From Mytilus edulis (lineage: Eukaryota > Mollusca > Bivalvia > Mytilida > Mytilidae): a DNA stretch of 64,000 nt. A program made the translations under genes and the position numbers. Below the pieces are notes generated by a model. The model saw only the letters and a program-made list of their open reading frames with translations. It searched no databases and was not told the DNA's origin. The number at the start of each line of letters is the position of its first letter. Within the stretch, counting starts at the first letter, position 1. This document shows positions 35,801 to 49,000 of this stretch, one piece after another. Where the stretch lies: the NCBI RefSeq assembly GCF_963676685.1, contig NC_092345.1, positions 78,743,592 to 78,807,591 of the forward strand, given 5' to 3'.

Positions 35801-36975
35801 TGTCGGTATTCTCTATATATTTTTTTTTAATGAAACTGTCCTTTATATAAAAAAAAATGTGTTTGATTACTTCGTCTGTTTGGTCTAAAAAAATTATAAT
35901 CTGTATTTAACTAAACGCCTGGATAAAGCGGGTTAATATTTAGCAAACAATTGAAATAAAACCGGTTCAAAGATCTGACTTGAACTTAAAGCGAGTTGTG
36001 AGTTTTTCTTAATGCTTTTCGTATCAGATAGAGAACAGTATTTAAAGCAGTTCCTTTTGGTTAGTCATGTTCCTGTACGGTCTTTGTGGCACGAATTAAA
36101 AAAACATCAATGCTTAATTTTACATTAGGAACGTTCATTTGATATACTAGATGTAAGGGTAGCTTTTAAGGATTAATTATTCATTTACATCTGTTGCTAT
36201 GCATGCAAGAAAAAATTATGTGCATGTTTGAACACGATTGATTCCTGCAGTTTGTGTTGCAGAATTTATTTTTTTCAAATTTTTACAATGCAAGGTTATT
36301 CGTTTTTTAGCTCATACCAGGCCTGGATATTCATTTGCACCCCCCCCCCTTTTTACCCCTAAATGGTCGTCCCTTATTCTAAATGTTAGTTTATGCTTTA
36401 TAATCAATAATACTTATATGTTCTATCATTAATATTATATCTTTCAGTCGTGTTTGACAGGACAGTTGACCAGTGGATTATATTACCTAGACTGTGTACC
36501 TTCACCAGTATGTAGTATAAAATGACAAAGTCAAATGTTACATAAATGCTTAAAAGATTAAATACTCACCAGACTAGTACAGAATAGTACAAACTCACAA
36601 TGTAAAAATGATAATAAACTATTAAAAACCTTAAAGATCAATCTACACTTCATGTAAAAAAGACCTATAGACCTTATTTTCTGTCGTTAAAAAGACCTAT
36701 AGTTGTTATTTTCTGTGTCGTTTGGTCTCTTGTGGAGAGTTGTCTCATTGGCAATCATACCACATCTTCTTTTTTATATGAAATTACGTTGTTTTTGTAA
36801 TTAAATATGAATGGTAATGCTTACAATACTTATACTTTTTTTGCAGGCATGTGCAGTGTTACCAGCACAGCTGCAATCGGCTGGGAAAGTGACTTATCTC
36901 AATCAACAGTTCAAACGTTTCGAGTGTTGCTCCAGCACAAAATGTAACAAAAATGCTGCACTATTTGTAGGATAA
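32880..36975 (+). CDS. Secreted Ly6/uPAR three-finger protein with Thr/Ser-rich linker (first exon not found)
   Basis: Exons join in frame: 32880-32948 (or from 32874 with the AG just upstream), 34183-34358, 36448-36507 and 36847-36975 (TAA at 36973-36975). The first visible exon encodes the end of a signal peptide, LACLFVLTSYVEA. The second gives a short mucin-like stretch of T, S, M and P, then LTCYSCKFLSDLSNC. The last two complete one Ly6/uPAR domain. Ten Cys are present in the canonical order and it ends with the hallmark CCSSTKCN. In the family the domain folds into three loops held by disulfides and binds receptors or membranes. No hydrophobic GPI-attachment tail follows (only KNAALFVG), so a secreted form is likely. 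An upstream exon carrying the initiator Met in phase 1 is required but could not be located. Confidence 0.83.
33430..33735 (-). repeat. Dispersed repeat R1, inverted copy in a Ly6 intron
   Basis: Reads GAGCGTCACTGATGAGTCTA and GAAACGCGCGTCTGGCGT. It is followed by CCTGGTACCTTTGAT, the reverse of the R1 start. Confidence 0.6.
34720..36440. other. Large Ly6 intron; nothing recognised
   Basis: No exon, RNA gene or shared repeat family was identified between the second and third visible Ly6 exons, apart from a C-run near 36340. Confidence 0.4.
36695..36782 (+). repeat. Dispersed repeat R2, end fragment
   Basis: R2 ends in TTGGTCTCTTGTGGAGAGTT and GGCAATCATACCACATCTTC. Copies or fragments occur at about 40770-40870 (-), 48575-49165 (+), 52560-52812 (+), 53215-53500 (+), 54085-54330 (+) and 56430-56640 (-). 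Confidence 0.6.
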
Positions 36976-37307
36976 ACAAACAGACAATAGATATATTAAA
37001 CATATCATTAATCAGATTTGTTTTCAATTGCATCAATTTGCCAAGTAAATTCCTTAGATAAAATATACCAGAATGAAATTTCATCTAAAAAATATTCGAC
37101 TAGTTCCTGTGTACTTTGGTAAAATTAAAAATGTAAAATAATTTGAAGCTTTCCCACGATACTTCACAGGACTATGATGAACAAAAGATTTTATTTGAGG
37201 CTGGAGCTTTATTTTCTTTACACATGGCTTCACAGCAGTGACAACAAACATGGCTTGCCAATATGACTTACACCAATTCATACAGTTAACCAACAGATCT
37301 TACCTTT

Positions 37308-37313
37308 AATAAA
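37308..37313 (+). promoter_or_regulatory. Candidate polyadenylation signal AATAAA of the Ly6 gene
   Basis: It lies 332 bases after the stop codon on the same strand, with no other clear AATAAA in between. Confidence 0.4.
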
Positions 37314-37319
37314 AAATAT

Positions 37320-38130
37320 AACTTTGCAGTCAAATATCTCTAGCAATCTGCACTTAAAACAGGTCAGAGAGGTTTTAAAGCAGTCCAATATAATGTATTT
37401 TACAAAATAAGGAAGGCACATGGTTAATGATAGATGTGTTCATCAGGGAAAAGGCAAAATCAACAGCATACCAAATATCATAAATACTTCTTACAAGAAC
37501 CCATTAGAAAAGGTTTGAATTTCCAATTATTAGGCGATATTCTTTTATTTGTTTATAATTGTGGATGCCACTATATATATATATTCATTTAGTGTGTATT
37601 TTAGTCTAGACACCATCTACTTAACTGTTCAGTTGACCTCCTGAAGACCACCATACCCTATATAAGCGATGTAAACAAAAAGATATAAAAAGAAAGCGGA
37701 ACTCATGCAATTGGATTCTTGTAGTTCTATTAAACTTCATTTGTAGAAAAAAAAATATATGCTAATCATCGTTTTACCTGTAAAAGAATGATTTTTTCAA
37801 GGTTCGAATCATTCAATCAAATGATTTACCATTGTTTCACTTTCTTTTTCTTTAAATAATCAAACATGCACACAATTCATGCGTTATGCATCTCCAGCTA
37901 AGGGGGTTCATTTGAAGTTCACATGAATATGAATTCAATGAGGTCTAATTATTCACTCACAAGTGAATAATTCTTCATCAATGTTTTTTAGGTTATTTTG
38001 ACAAAATTATACCATACTGGCGGCTAAAATCGAATTATTATTTCACTATTTCACTTTCATTAAAGATTGAAGAAAAAAATCATATTTTATTAAATTTTTT
38101 ATATATCTCGTAGCTATAGCTAGTGTCACA
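37320..38130. other. Intergenic, nothing recognised
   Basis: AT-rich spacer between the convergent Ly6 and LTA4H genes, without recognisable structure apart from a short TA run near 37575. Confidence 0.4.
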
Positions 38131-38139
38131 TTATTAATA

Positions 38140-39036
38140 AAGGGCTGCGCTTTAGCGCATGATACGCCCGTTGCTCTTTTAACTTGTCTTTTATGCTTTA
38201 AATGAATTTATATGATCAACTAGAAATATATATACAAATCAAAAGGGATGTTACATTAATATATTCACCAAAGTTTCATAAAATCCCCCTTTTTTAAGTA
38301 TAAAAATTCATTACTTTTTTTTATGAATAAAGCCCCATAAATCCAAAACTTAAAATCTGAAATTTATAAAAATTGAAAGAGAGCTTACATCAATAGATAT
38401 AAACAATTCACCAAAGTTTCATGGACATTGGTGAAAGCCTTTTTGAGTTATTGTCCGAAGTGTTGAAAATCCCCCTTTTTTTATGAATAAAGCCCCATAA
38501 ATCCAAAACTTAAAATCTGAAATTTATAAAAATTGAAAGGGAGCTTACATCAATAGATATAAACAATTCACCAAAGTTTCATGGACATTGGTGAAAGCCT
38601 TTTTGAGTAATTGTCCGAAGTGTTGAAAATCCCCCTTTTTTTTATGAATAAAGCCCCATAAATCCAAAACTTAAAATCTGAAATTTATAAAAATTGAAAG
38701 GGAGCTTACATCAATAGATATAAACAATTCACCAAAGTTTCATGGACATTGGTGAAAGCCTTTTTGAGTTATTGTCCGAAGTGTTGAAAATCCCCCCTTT
38801 TTTATGAATAAAGCCCCATAAATCCAAAACTTAAAATCTGAAATTAAAAAAAAACGAAAGGGAGCTTACGTCAATAGATATAAACAATTCACTTAAGTTT
38901 CATGGAAATTGGTGAGTGTTTTTGAGTTATTGTCCGAAGGAAGTGTGGACGGACTGACGGACGGACAGACGGACGGACAGACAACGGTATACCATAATAC
39001 GTCCCGTCTAAAAGACGACGGGCGTATAAAAAGGGC
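38140..39036 (-). mobile_element. Helentron/pearl-like element, copy 2, with a ~160-bp tandem core
   Basis: This has the same ends as the element at 4143-5182 but inverted. ATGATACGCCCG is at the left, after the hairpin GCGC-ttta-GCGC (38147-38158). At the right lie a GACGGACGGACAGACGGACG stretch and TAATACGTCCCGTCT-aa-AAGACGACGGGCGTA. The core holds four units with ATGAATAAAGCCCCATAAAT at about 38323, 38483, 38644 and 38804, spaced 160-161 bp. Read in the same direction, the units keep weak similarity to those of copy 1, such as TTTCATG(A)AAACTT and TTTTTGAGTTA. Confidence 0.65.
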
Positions 39037-39279
39037 AGAAAAATAAAGTATGCAAATTATTTTATTTTTTATTATAGGACATGAACTCATACGAAATGAT
39101 TCATAACTGTTCAAATTTACTTGTTCATTCAGAAATTATATAAGCAATGATCTATACATAGATTGGTAAGGGGAGATAACATATATAATTTATGTCACAA
39201 AACAAGGATCTGACTAATACCAGAGTTCACATGTCTGTGGAATGATACCTGGTTTTAATAATAAGAAAAATCGAGATAG

Positions 39280-39545
39280 CTAAAAAAACTTCAGTCAACA
39301 TATAACATGACTAGCATGTAAAAAGTAAAATCACAAAAATACTGAACTTAGAGGAAAATCAATCTGGAAAGTCCATAATCACATGGCAAAATCAAATAAC
39401 AAAACGCATCAAAAACGAATGGATAAGGACTGTCATATTCCTGACTTGGTACAGGCACTTTCAAATATAGAAAATGGTGGATTAAACCTGGTTTTATAGC
39501 GCTAACCCTCTCACTTTGATGACAGTCTCGTCAAATTCCTTTATA
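39280..39545 (-). repeat. Dispersed repeat R4, inverted copy
   Basis: Contains ATTCCTGACTTGGTACAGGC and AAAATACTGAACTTAGAGGA, the reverse of the copy at 31410-31643. Confidence 0.6.
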
Positions 39546-40009
39546 TTTACATTGATGCATTTACTAAACAGACTAAAGTAGACTATTCAAAATTACATGA
39601 ATACATGTATATCATCCTTGTTACCAATAGTTATATATAATTATCAGTATGTAACTCCTTATATATATTAACATGACATATTATCAATGTTAACACAGAT
39701 ACTTCGGAATTTATAACCTTCAACAAACAAACTTCAAAATTGAAGTTTATATCATCATTTTGTTTAATAAGGATAATCTAGGACTTCGTAAATATCTAAT
39801 TATTTTATAAATCATATTGCTACCAATTTATACCATACATCTTATAAATCAAGTTGCTACCATACATTTTATAAAGCATTACACAGGTTTGCAAGTAATA
39901 TGCTAAGCCCCTGAATATGTTCTTTTATCAATAAACATGTTCTGATTATGTAAACAAGTTTCAATCTCTAGCACTGCTCTAACAGCATAAACATTATTCT
40001 TAGAGTTGA

Positions 40010-43000
40010 TTATGAACTTCCTAAATGTAAATCTTTGGCCACTAATTCTGCTGTTGTTGTATGCATTTCTGGACGTTTTGATAAGAAATTCTTTATGGCA
40101 GTATCCCTTGAACCTTCCCATGCATATAAAGCTCTAAAACAGAAGAAAAATAAGATATATGTTAAACTTCATCTTCAGATACAGCTTTAAAGATATTTAT
40201 AGAATAACTACATAAATTTAGAAAAATATTCAAAGAGTGACTGATAGATGAAACGTGCTTCTGGTGTAAATACAAAATTTTATACAGGTATCTATGATGA
40301 GTTTATTCACAAATGCATGTAGCACATTAATCAAGTAATAGTGTTGTTGGTCACTATTTAATATTTTTCTATATTTGAATTCTTAGATTAGTTATTCTTT
40401 TTAGTACATTGACAATGGGCTTTTTAATGGAATCAAAGTAGAAAGTGTGAGGAACTATATCTTTTTCTATGCATTCACAGTTGCTTTGATACAACATCAC
40501 AATGTTTTGCCATTGTCTATTGTTGTATGGCGTCAAGATATGTAAAAGTATGTTTTTATTTCAATAGGTCAATGTAATTCATTACAAACATGTAATAATG
40601 TATTCATATTAGTATAGGAAAGTTTGGAATACTCTTCTTTTAGAAAACTTGCAGAAATAAAGAAAATTGGTGATATTAGGAAAACTGCTATTCCTGAAAA
40701 TACAATAAGACCAATGCATGATTGCAAATTAGGCAACTAATTCAAGTGAAGCAGATATATGCAACTATGAGTCACATTATGGCCTTCAACAACAGCTAAC
40801 ACATATTGTATAGTCAACTACAAATAGCACTGACATGACAAAATGTAAAACAATTTGACCAAAAAACAGATTCCCTCATCTATTTCACATTTCACACCAC
40901 CAACAACAACTTCATCTCCAAAGCAATGACTCATTAATAACCAACTAGTACCTAAAAGTTACTGTAGGTCTTCAACCGTACATCTTAATAGGAAACTTAC
41001 CTGTAAATTGGTCGGACAAATTTCATTCGTCCTTGTTCATTCACAAATGTTAAAGCATACTGGATAGAATCCTCCCAATGTGCCTTCAAACACAGTAATA
41101 ACCATCTGAAATAAAACAAAACTCAAAGAATTAGATATCAAGCATATCAAACCTGACAGTCACAAATGGACACCATAATCTAAACATCATTAAAGATTAA
41201 ATATTTGAGGGTAAAAATGACTCAAATCACCAAGTTGCACTGGAAGTTTCTAAACAACTAATCATGAAACTGTACATGAGAATTTGAAAATGGTTCCATA
41301 GAAGCCAGTGTCTTGTATGTTATTGTTACTGTCAGTGTAAAAGTTTAATGTTGACAGCAAAAACTATTTTTTTATTACAATTTTGCCTACAAACACGTTT
41401 CAAAGTAGGACAATGTTCTTAGGGACCGTTCAATATTTATCAGATGGATGGGCCGGTGCATTCTTAATATTGATTCATTAAAAAAGTTAATGCCCATCCT
41501 TTTAAATTCTGAAAAAAAGTCCTCGCCCATCTAAAAAAATCTATAAAAAAAGTCCTTGCCCCTCTAAAGCTTAAAACAATCAAAAAATATTAAAGTTCTT
41601 TTTCTATTTGAAAGTTTGCAGGTTTATGTCTTGAAATCAAAGAATAGACTTTGGTGTAAATACAAAATTTTAAATGTGCTAGTTAATTCCATTTATATAT
41701 AAATATTTAAGTGTGTATCAGAACCATACATTTTATTGTTTTTAAAACCAGCATAAATATACATGTATATATTTGATTTTATATTTGCAGCCTCAGATAC
41801 AATATTGATTTAAAATAAAGGAAATAATTTAAACTAAGGGACAATAACTCTTGGACTAGTAAAAATATTATCATATGCTGAATTACTAATTATTGTCTTA
41901 ATAACACAGCATGTTAAATATAGTTCAAATACCAATGTCCCTTTATCTAATCTTTCAAAAAAGAAATTATGGTCTTTTTAAGCAATTTAGGCAGACATAT
42001 TTTTGACTTTGATGCACCCTTTTTCACCTATTAATTAAATCCGAACATTTGACAGTAAAACACCAAACAACCTGGCATTCTGTAAGATTAATACATGTAT
42101 ATAAATGAGATAGCTGTAGAGTTATATGAAGATCTAAATTGATTTGAAAAAGTTATAAAAAAGTTTAAAGATGACTATCCAATGATTTGGCCTAAACTGA
42201 AAATTTAAGCTTTTTTTAACCTTTTTATTAAATCCATAAGAATGACAGCAATTCACCAAACTACCAAACAACCTGGTATTCTGTAAGATCAATATATAAA
42301 TGAAATAACTATAGAGTTTAATGGAAATCCATGTTAATTTGAAAAAGTTATAAAAAAAAATTAAAGATGACTTTCTGGATTTAGCCAAAACTGAAAATTT
42401 TAGCTTTTTTAACCTTTCTATTAAATCCATAGAATGACAGCAATTCACCAAACTACCAAACAACCTGGTATTCTGTAAGATCAATATATAAATGAAATAA
42501 CTATAGAGTTTAATGGAAATCCATGTTAATTTGAAAAAGTTATAAAAAAAAATTAAAGATGACTTTCTGGATTTAGCCAAAACTGAAAATTTTAGCTTTT
42601 TTAACCTTTCTATTAAATCCATAGAATGACAGCAATTCACCAAACTACCAAACAACCTGGTATTCTGTAAGATCAATATATAAATGAAATAACTATAGAG
42701 TTTAATGGAAATCCATGTTAATTTGAAAAAGTTATAAAAAAAAATTAAAGATGACTTTCTGGATTTAGCCAAAACTGAAAATTTTAGCTTTTTTAACCTT
42801 TCTATTAAATCCATAGAATGACAGCAATTCACCAAACTACCAAACAACCTGGTATTCTGTAAGATCAATATATAAATGAAATAATTGTAGAGTTTTATGA
42901 AAATGCCAGTTGATTTGAAAAAGTTATGAAAAAAATTAAAGATGACTATCTGGATTTAGCCAAAACTGAAAATTTTAGTTTTTTTTTAACCTATTTATTA

Positions 43001-46000
43001 AATCCATAGAATGACAGCAATACACCAAACTACCAAACAACCTGGTATTCTATAAGATCAATATATAAATGAAATAATTGTAGAGTTTTATGAAAATGCC
43101 AGTTGATCTGAAAAAGTTATGAAAAAAGTTAAAGATGACTATCTGGATTTAGCCAAAACTGAAAATTTTACCTTTTTTTTAACCTATTTATTAAATCCAT
43201 AGAATGGCAGCAATACACCAAACTACCAAACAACCTGGTATTCTATAAGATCAATATATAAATGAAATAATTGTAGAGTTTTATGAAAATGCCAGTTGAT
43301 CTGAAAAAGTTATGAAAAAAATTAAAGATGACTATCTGGATTTAGCCAAAACTGAAAATTTTAGCTTTTTTTTTTAACCTATTTATTAAATCCATAGAAT
43401 GACAGCAATTCACCAAACTACCCAACAACCTGGTATTCTATAAGATCAATATATAAATGAAATAATTGTAGAGTTTTATGAAAATGCCAGTTGATCTGAA
43501 AAAGTTATGAAAAAAATTAAAGATGACTATCTGGATTTGGCCTAAACTGAAAATTATTGTTGAGACCATGTCCCTTATGTTTTTTGTGCCTGCAAAAGGA
43601 ATTTCCTCCACATCGATAAAATTGAAAGCAATTTTTTTTCAAATAAAATAAGTTCTAGCCCATCTACTATATATATTAAAAAAAGTTCTCGCCCATCCAA
43701 ATATTTCCACAAAAAAAGTGCTTGCCCCGCCCCATTTTGCACCGGCCCATCCATCTGATAAATATTGAACGGTCCCTTAGGACAAAATTTGATGGTGAGA
43801 GTGCAACATTTTTTTGGATTTTTTGTGTAAAGTTGTTGCAAGTTTATATGTTTCAAAGCAGTCCTTTGAAATGAAGTCCAGATTTCCATTTTAGGAATAA
43901 TTGTATCCCACTACAATCACACAACACATATATAAGTTATCCATTTTATAATGTTTCAATTGGATACTTATAATCAGTCAGGAAATGGTTACATACAGAA
44001 ACATGGATAGACCTCCATTACAAACGTATATAACTTTTATATACTATTTATAAAATAATGAAAATGGTTCAAGATGACACAGTCTGATTAAATATAGATC
44101 CTGCGTTAAGGTTTTTTCTCCCAAGGATACAACAATAATCTGTTGTACATTCAGTTTGCATATATCTTTATGGTATACATAGATTTTGTAATTGTGATAC
44201 ACACTCTTGGACTATTATTTATCATAAACTTACTTAAGTCTGATTTCTGAATTTTTTCTGTCATTGAACTTGTATAATTCTTCCATTTTCTTGACTTTGA
44301 TTAATGACAATGGACTCTGAAATTTAAAACATATCAATTATTATTTCTATAATTTTTATAGCAATAGATTTAGTAAGAGTTACAGTAAACATAAAGCAAA
44401 GTATTCTTTGATATAGCAATACTGTTAAAAGGCTTGTATAGTCCTCCGTTTTATTCTCCAAAATTGAATCTTCCAGACGAGGTGCAGAATATAGAGTACA
44501 ATAAGGAAGAAATAAGAGGAAAAATTCAATTTTGCGAGCAAGATGGTTTGTGAACATTTCACAATGTTTGTTATTGGCGCTGTTTTCATTTTTCAACCTA
44601 ATAATTTTACCTAATCCATATTAATAAGTTTTTTTTATTCATTTAAAAGTTGTGAATTTAGTGTTGTCTTATCAATGAGTCAATATATGATCTGGTTGCT
44701 TTCTGGTATGCTGAATTTGATACCAAAACCAAAATAATCTTTTGAGCTGTCTTTCAGAGGACATTTATAGTTAGTATACCATTATATGCACTCTTCCAAA
44801 GTTTCTATGAAAAATTAAAGGCAAGATGAAATTGGCAAGGAAAAAAATTCTAAATGACAAAATTGATGTTAGAAAATTATTTACCTCCAGTAATAATACT
44901 TTATAAAGGAAGATTCTAATCTGGTTGGATGTTAGCTTAGTGATATCATTTGCACTAAATTGAGACAGGTCACTATCTGATCTGGCAGACCATTTGTCAC
45001 ATAGTTCTTGGCAAGGTACTGCAAGACTTTCATCATATCTATAAGTAGAACAGTATGGAAATAAATTAAAAAAATTATGAATACAGAAATTTTATTATTG
45101 CACAAAGTTTAATAAACAGAAATGTATTTGAATAATATAAAACCAATATAAAATATTATAAACAATATTTTTTATTCTTCTAAATCTGAAAAATAAATAT
45201 TCCTGATGAACACATAATAATGCATGATTACATGATAAGGCTACTTGTATAGCCGTCGAAGACAAAAGGCATAACAAGGCCATTTTTTATGCAATAGAAT
45301 AGGCATGATCAGACCATTTATTTGGGCATTGGAATGATAAGGCATGATAAGGCTTCTTATTTTGCCATAGCCAAGGCAGGAGAAGGCATTATCAAGCCAC
45401 TTTTTTTGCTCTTGTAATAAGAAAGCTAAAGTATAATCAATCACAGGTCTTTAAGGGGTCTCACGAGTATAAATCATTTTTTTTTAATATAGGATTTCGC
45501 TATATTTTTTTATAAATCAACTTTATCATATACTTTATAGAAAAATGAAATAAAAAAATGTGGTCACCATTCATTTAAGCTCACAATCTGCCTCCGAAAG
45601 AAGCATACATTTTTGTTAATGTCCCTTTATCTGTTGAAGTAATAGGTGAAAAAAAGGAAGTATCGAAATAAAAAAAGAACGAAATTACAGAAATCGCTTA
45701 AATTTTACAATTATTTAGTTTATGTACAGCTTATTTGAAAACAATAATAAAAAAAAAGGTCACCAGTGAGTTAAAAAAGATATTTCAATTCTAATGCCAA
45801 AAAGTGTCATTTTTGCACCAAAGGGAGATAATTTGGAGCTTTTTCAATGATATTAATATTTCAAAAGTCATCTGGGGTCAAACCAGATCGATTTTTCTGG
45901 TTGATTTTTGTACCATATCATCAAGTTATAACTAATAGTGAATAATAATTGTAATGAAAAAAATAAATGTTTAATTTTTTGCTGAAATTTTTGTACCAGC

Positions 46001-49000
46001 AGGCCTCCTTAATTAAGAGGAATTTTGTTGAGTCCTAAATATTCATCAAGTTGATCATGTTGATAGCACAAGACCCTTTGTAATTTTATTCTTCCATACA
46101 TATATCTGTTTAAGTACTTATGAAAAACAAACACAAGCACACATATAGGTAATGTCATTTTTTTTTTTATGAAAATGAGTTCTTTTGTAGGTTTTTGCAT
46201 CATTTGAAGAATATCAAATAGAAAATATCTCTAAGCATAAATGTTAACTGTTACTGCATAGTTATAAATCCAGTTTCAGGGCTATTGATTCTGCACATAT
46301 TAGTCTGCATCTGGTGCTTTTAAAATGAAAATAAAATGTTCAATATAAGTAAACTTACTCTGGTTTAATGGGTGGCATCCCAACAGCAGAAAACCATGTG
46401 TCCCAATCCACTTTGTTCAATACATCAACCTATAAAGAGATAAATTATCAATAAAATATAAAAACTGTGCCTACAGAACTTAATAAGATCACAGTGTACA
46501 CTGGCAAACAAGGTAAGTGGTGTGCTGAAGACCCATCTTTGGCCTTTGGCTGCTTTCTGCTCTTTAGTTGGGTTGTTTCTATTGACAAATTCCCCATTTC
46601 CATTCTTAACTTTATTTTTAAAGTATGATATGTTTAAGATTCTGCATGCATTTAGAACTAGTAAAACACATCTGAATATCATAAAAAAATATTGATCATG
46701 ACATTTATAATCCCATACAAACAGTCAATCTTAACTTTATGAAAATAGTCAAGTAATATATTAATAGTAAATCAAGGAGAAAATATTGAAATATTGCTGT
46801 CAGAGGAAAAATTTCAAAGATTAGCCTCAAAAAACAGAAAAGGGCTTAGAAAGTACAGAGGAAAGTTGAATATGCAAAAGCAATGATCATTGAAGTCATA
46901 TGAAATGAGTGACCAGTGAAAAAAAATTAAAATCCAATTCTTGAACCAATGCATACATATATCATAAACTTAGTTTCTGTGCACGATTTTATCATTTTTT
47001 TTGCATAAATTTTGTATGGTCGTCAAAAAATATTTCAATAGGTCAGTGTTGTTGTGAAAATATGGCAGCTAATTAATGGTCGTATTTTGAAGCCGAAGTT
47101 TAACGATTGTCACCCATTTTTATACAATCAACAAAGAAGCAGTGACATTCAGGTAAGCACGTTTTTAACAGGTACAATAAAATTAAGTTTATCATGATGA
47201 CGGAGCGATGTTTACATTTTGTTTTCCATTCGCACTTGCATATTGCAATCATGGAATTTTTACAAGAAAGGTCACGCTGCATATGGAAAACATGTCGGCG
47301 AGTTGTTTGCTGGAAGCAAGCAATCAAAAAAAGTAAACTTCTTCTTTTTTAATTTGAAGTTTCATATCGTCGCTGGGCTTCTAAAATGTTGTAAATTACA
47401 AATTTTTCAAGAAAAAAATTTCTCACAAACAGGCTTTGAAAATTTTGGCAAAATGCATGCTTCCAAAATGTTGTATGTGAACCTGAACATTTTTGTAAAT
47501 AGCAGTGAAATAAAAACTTTGACATTTCTGGATTATCCATGAACTTAAATTATTTTCACAGAAATAAAGAAATGTACAATTATTTTGTTCCCAAAGCCAT
47601 TCTACAACGATTTTCAAGTTTTCATACCACATTTTGGAAGCAAACTTTACAAACAACTGACATTGGCAATTTTGTAATATGTCTTATTTCACACATTTTG
47701 AATGGTCTAACTGTATGCTATTTTTTGATACTAAAGATTTCTTCCTGCCCAGACCATTGGTGTCAAAAAGTATTTTTAGCCAAAAAAGTCATATACAACA
47801 TTTTAGAAGCCCAGCGACGATATGACTTTTAAGTCTATAATTGAGACAATCATTTTGTAATAAAAGTTGGTTTGATATGTCTCATCAAAAAAAAAAAAAA
47901 AAAATGGAAATGTCTGAACCATACTAGTTCTTGAGATGATTGTTGTGATTAAACGAAATGATGACCACCAACAAAATTGATTATTTTTGTTCCCATCTTT
48001 TATTAATAAATGTGGCTACCACTTTTTTAGGTTCTTCATTGAATTTAATGGAACCTAAAGTTATGACATAATCTTTTTAACATGCATCCTAATATTTTAT
48101 GTGATCTTAGTAAGGACATTTTAAAGCAAAACCTACCTTTGACTGGAAAAATGAGAAAAGGAAATCCTTCCATTGAGTACTGTCTATGGATTTGTATTTG
48201 AATTTTTCTATGTAGGCCTTCAGGAATGGTTCAAATTCATCTACAATACATGGCTAAGTTTCAATAATTACTAGAACACACCCGCGAAATCGCGGGCATT
48301 CAGAGCGTAGTAGTATGTAAAGTGTTATTGGGAATGACTGGAGAATTTCAGCAAAAGTATCATAAGTCATAGGTTATTGGGGACAGGAATTTTTTTTTTT
48401 TACCCTCCACCTTTATTTTCAAAGTTCCCAATATTTGGGTTTTTTTTACCCTCCACCTTTATTTTCAAAGTTCCCAATATTTGGTTTTTTTTTACCCTCC
48501 ACCTTTATTTCAAAAGTTCCCAATTTTTGGTGTTCTATCAATTTCAATATGAACATACATTTAGTATGTTATGAACATTAATTTAAGTAAGGAGCCTGTA
48601 ATTCAGTGGTTGTCGTTTGTTTAGGGAGCTACCATTAGATTTTTATGGGGGGGGGGGGGGGGGGGGGGGGGGGTATGGGGGCTAGGATGAAAAATTTTGT
48701 CCTGCATTTTTTTTTAGTTGTAATCTCTGTCCTGCCTTTTTATTTTTCACTCTATTCGGTCCTGCCTTTTTTTTTATTAGTTTATCCTAACTTTTTTTAC
48801 CTAAATTGTCATCCTGCCTTTTTTTTTGCGAAGTGTTCCATCCTGCCTTTTTTTTTTACTCAAAACTCCTGTCCTGCCTATTTTTTTCAAATTTCATCCT
48901 AGCCCCCCCCCCCCCCCATAAAAATCAAATGGTAGCTCCCTTATGTGTTACATATTTGTTTTTCGTTCATTTTTTGTACATAAAGTTTTGTCGTTTGCAT

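Noticed and set aside
38893-39114. ORF with VVCPSVCPSVSPSTLPSD
   Set aside because: It translates the GACGGACGGACAGACGG stretch of the Helentron-like element; similar PSV runs appear at 4195-4250.
42134-42868. 244-residue - strand ORF with three 64-residue repeats
   Set aside because: It is the translation of near-identical 192-bp satellite units. 192 is divisible by three, so one open unit makes a long ORF. Neighbouring diverged units are interrupted and it lies in an intron.
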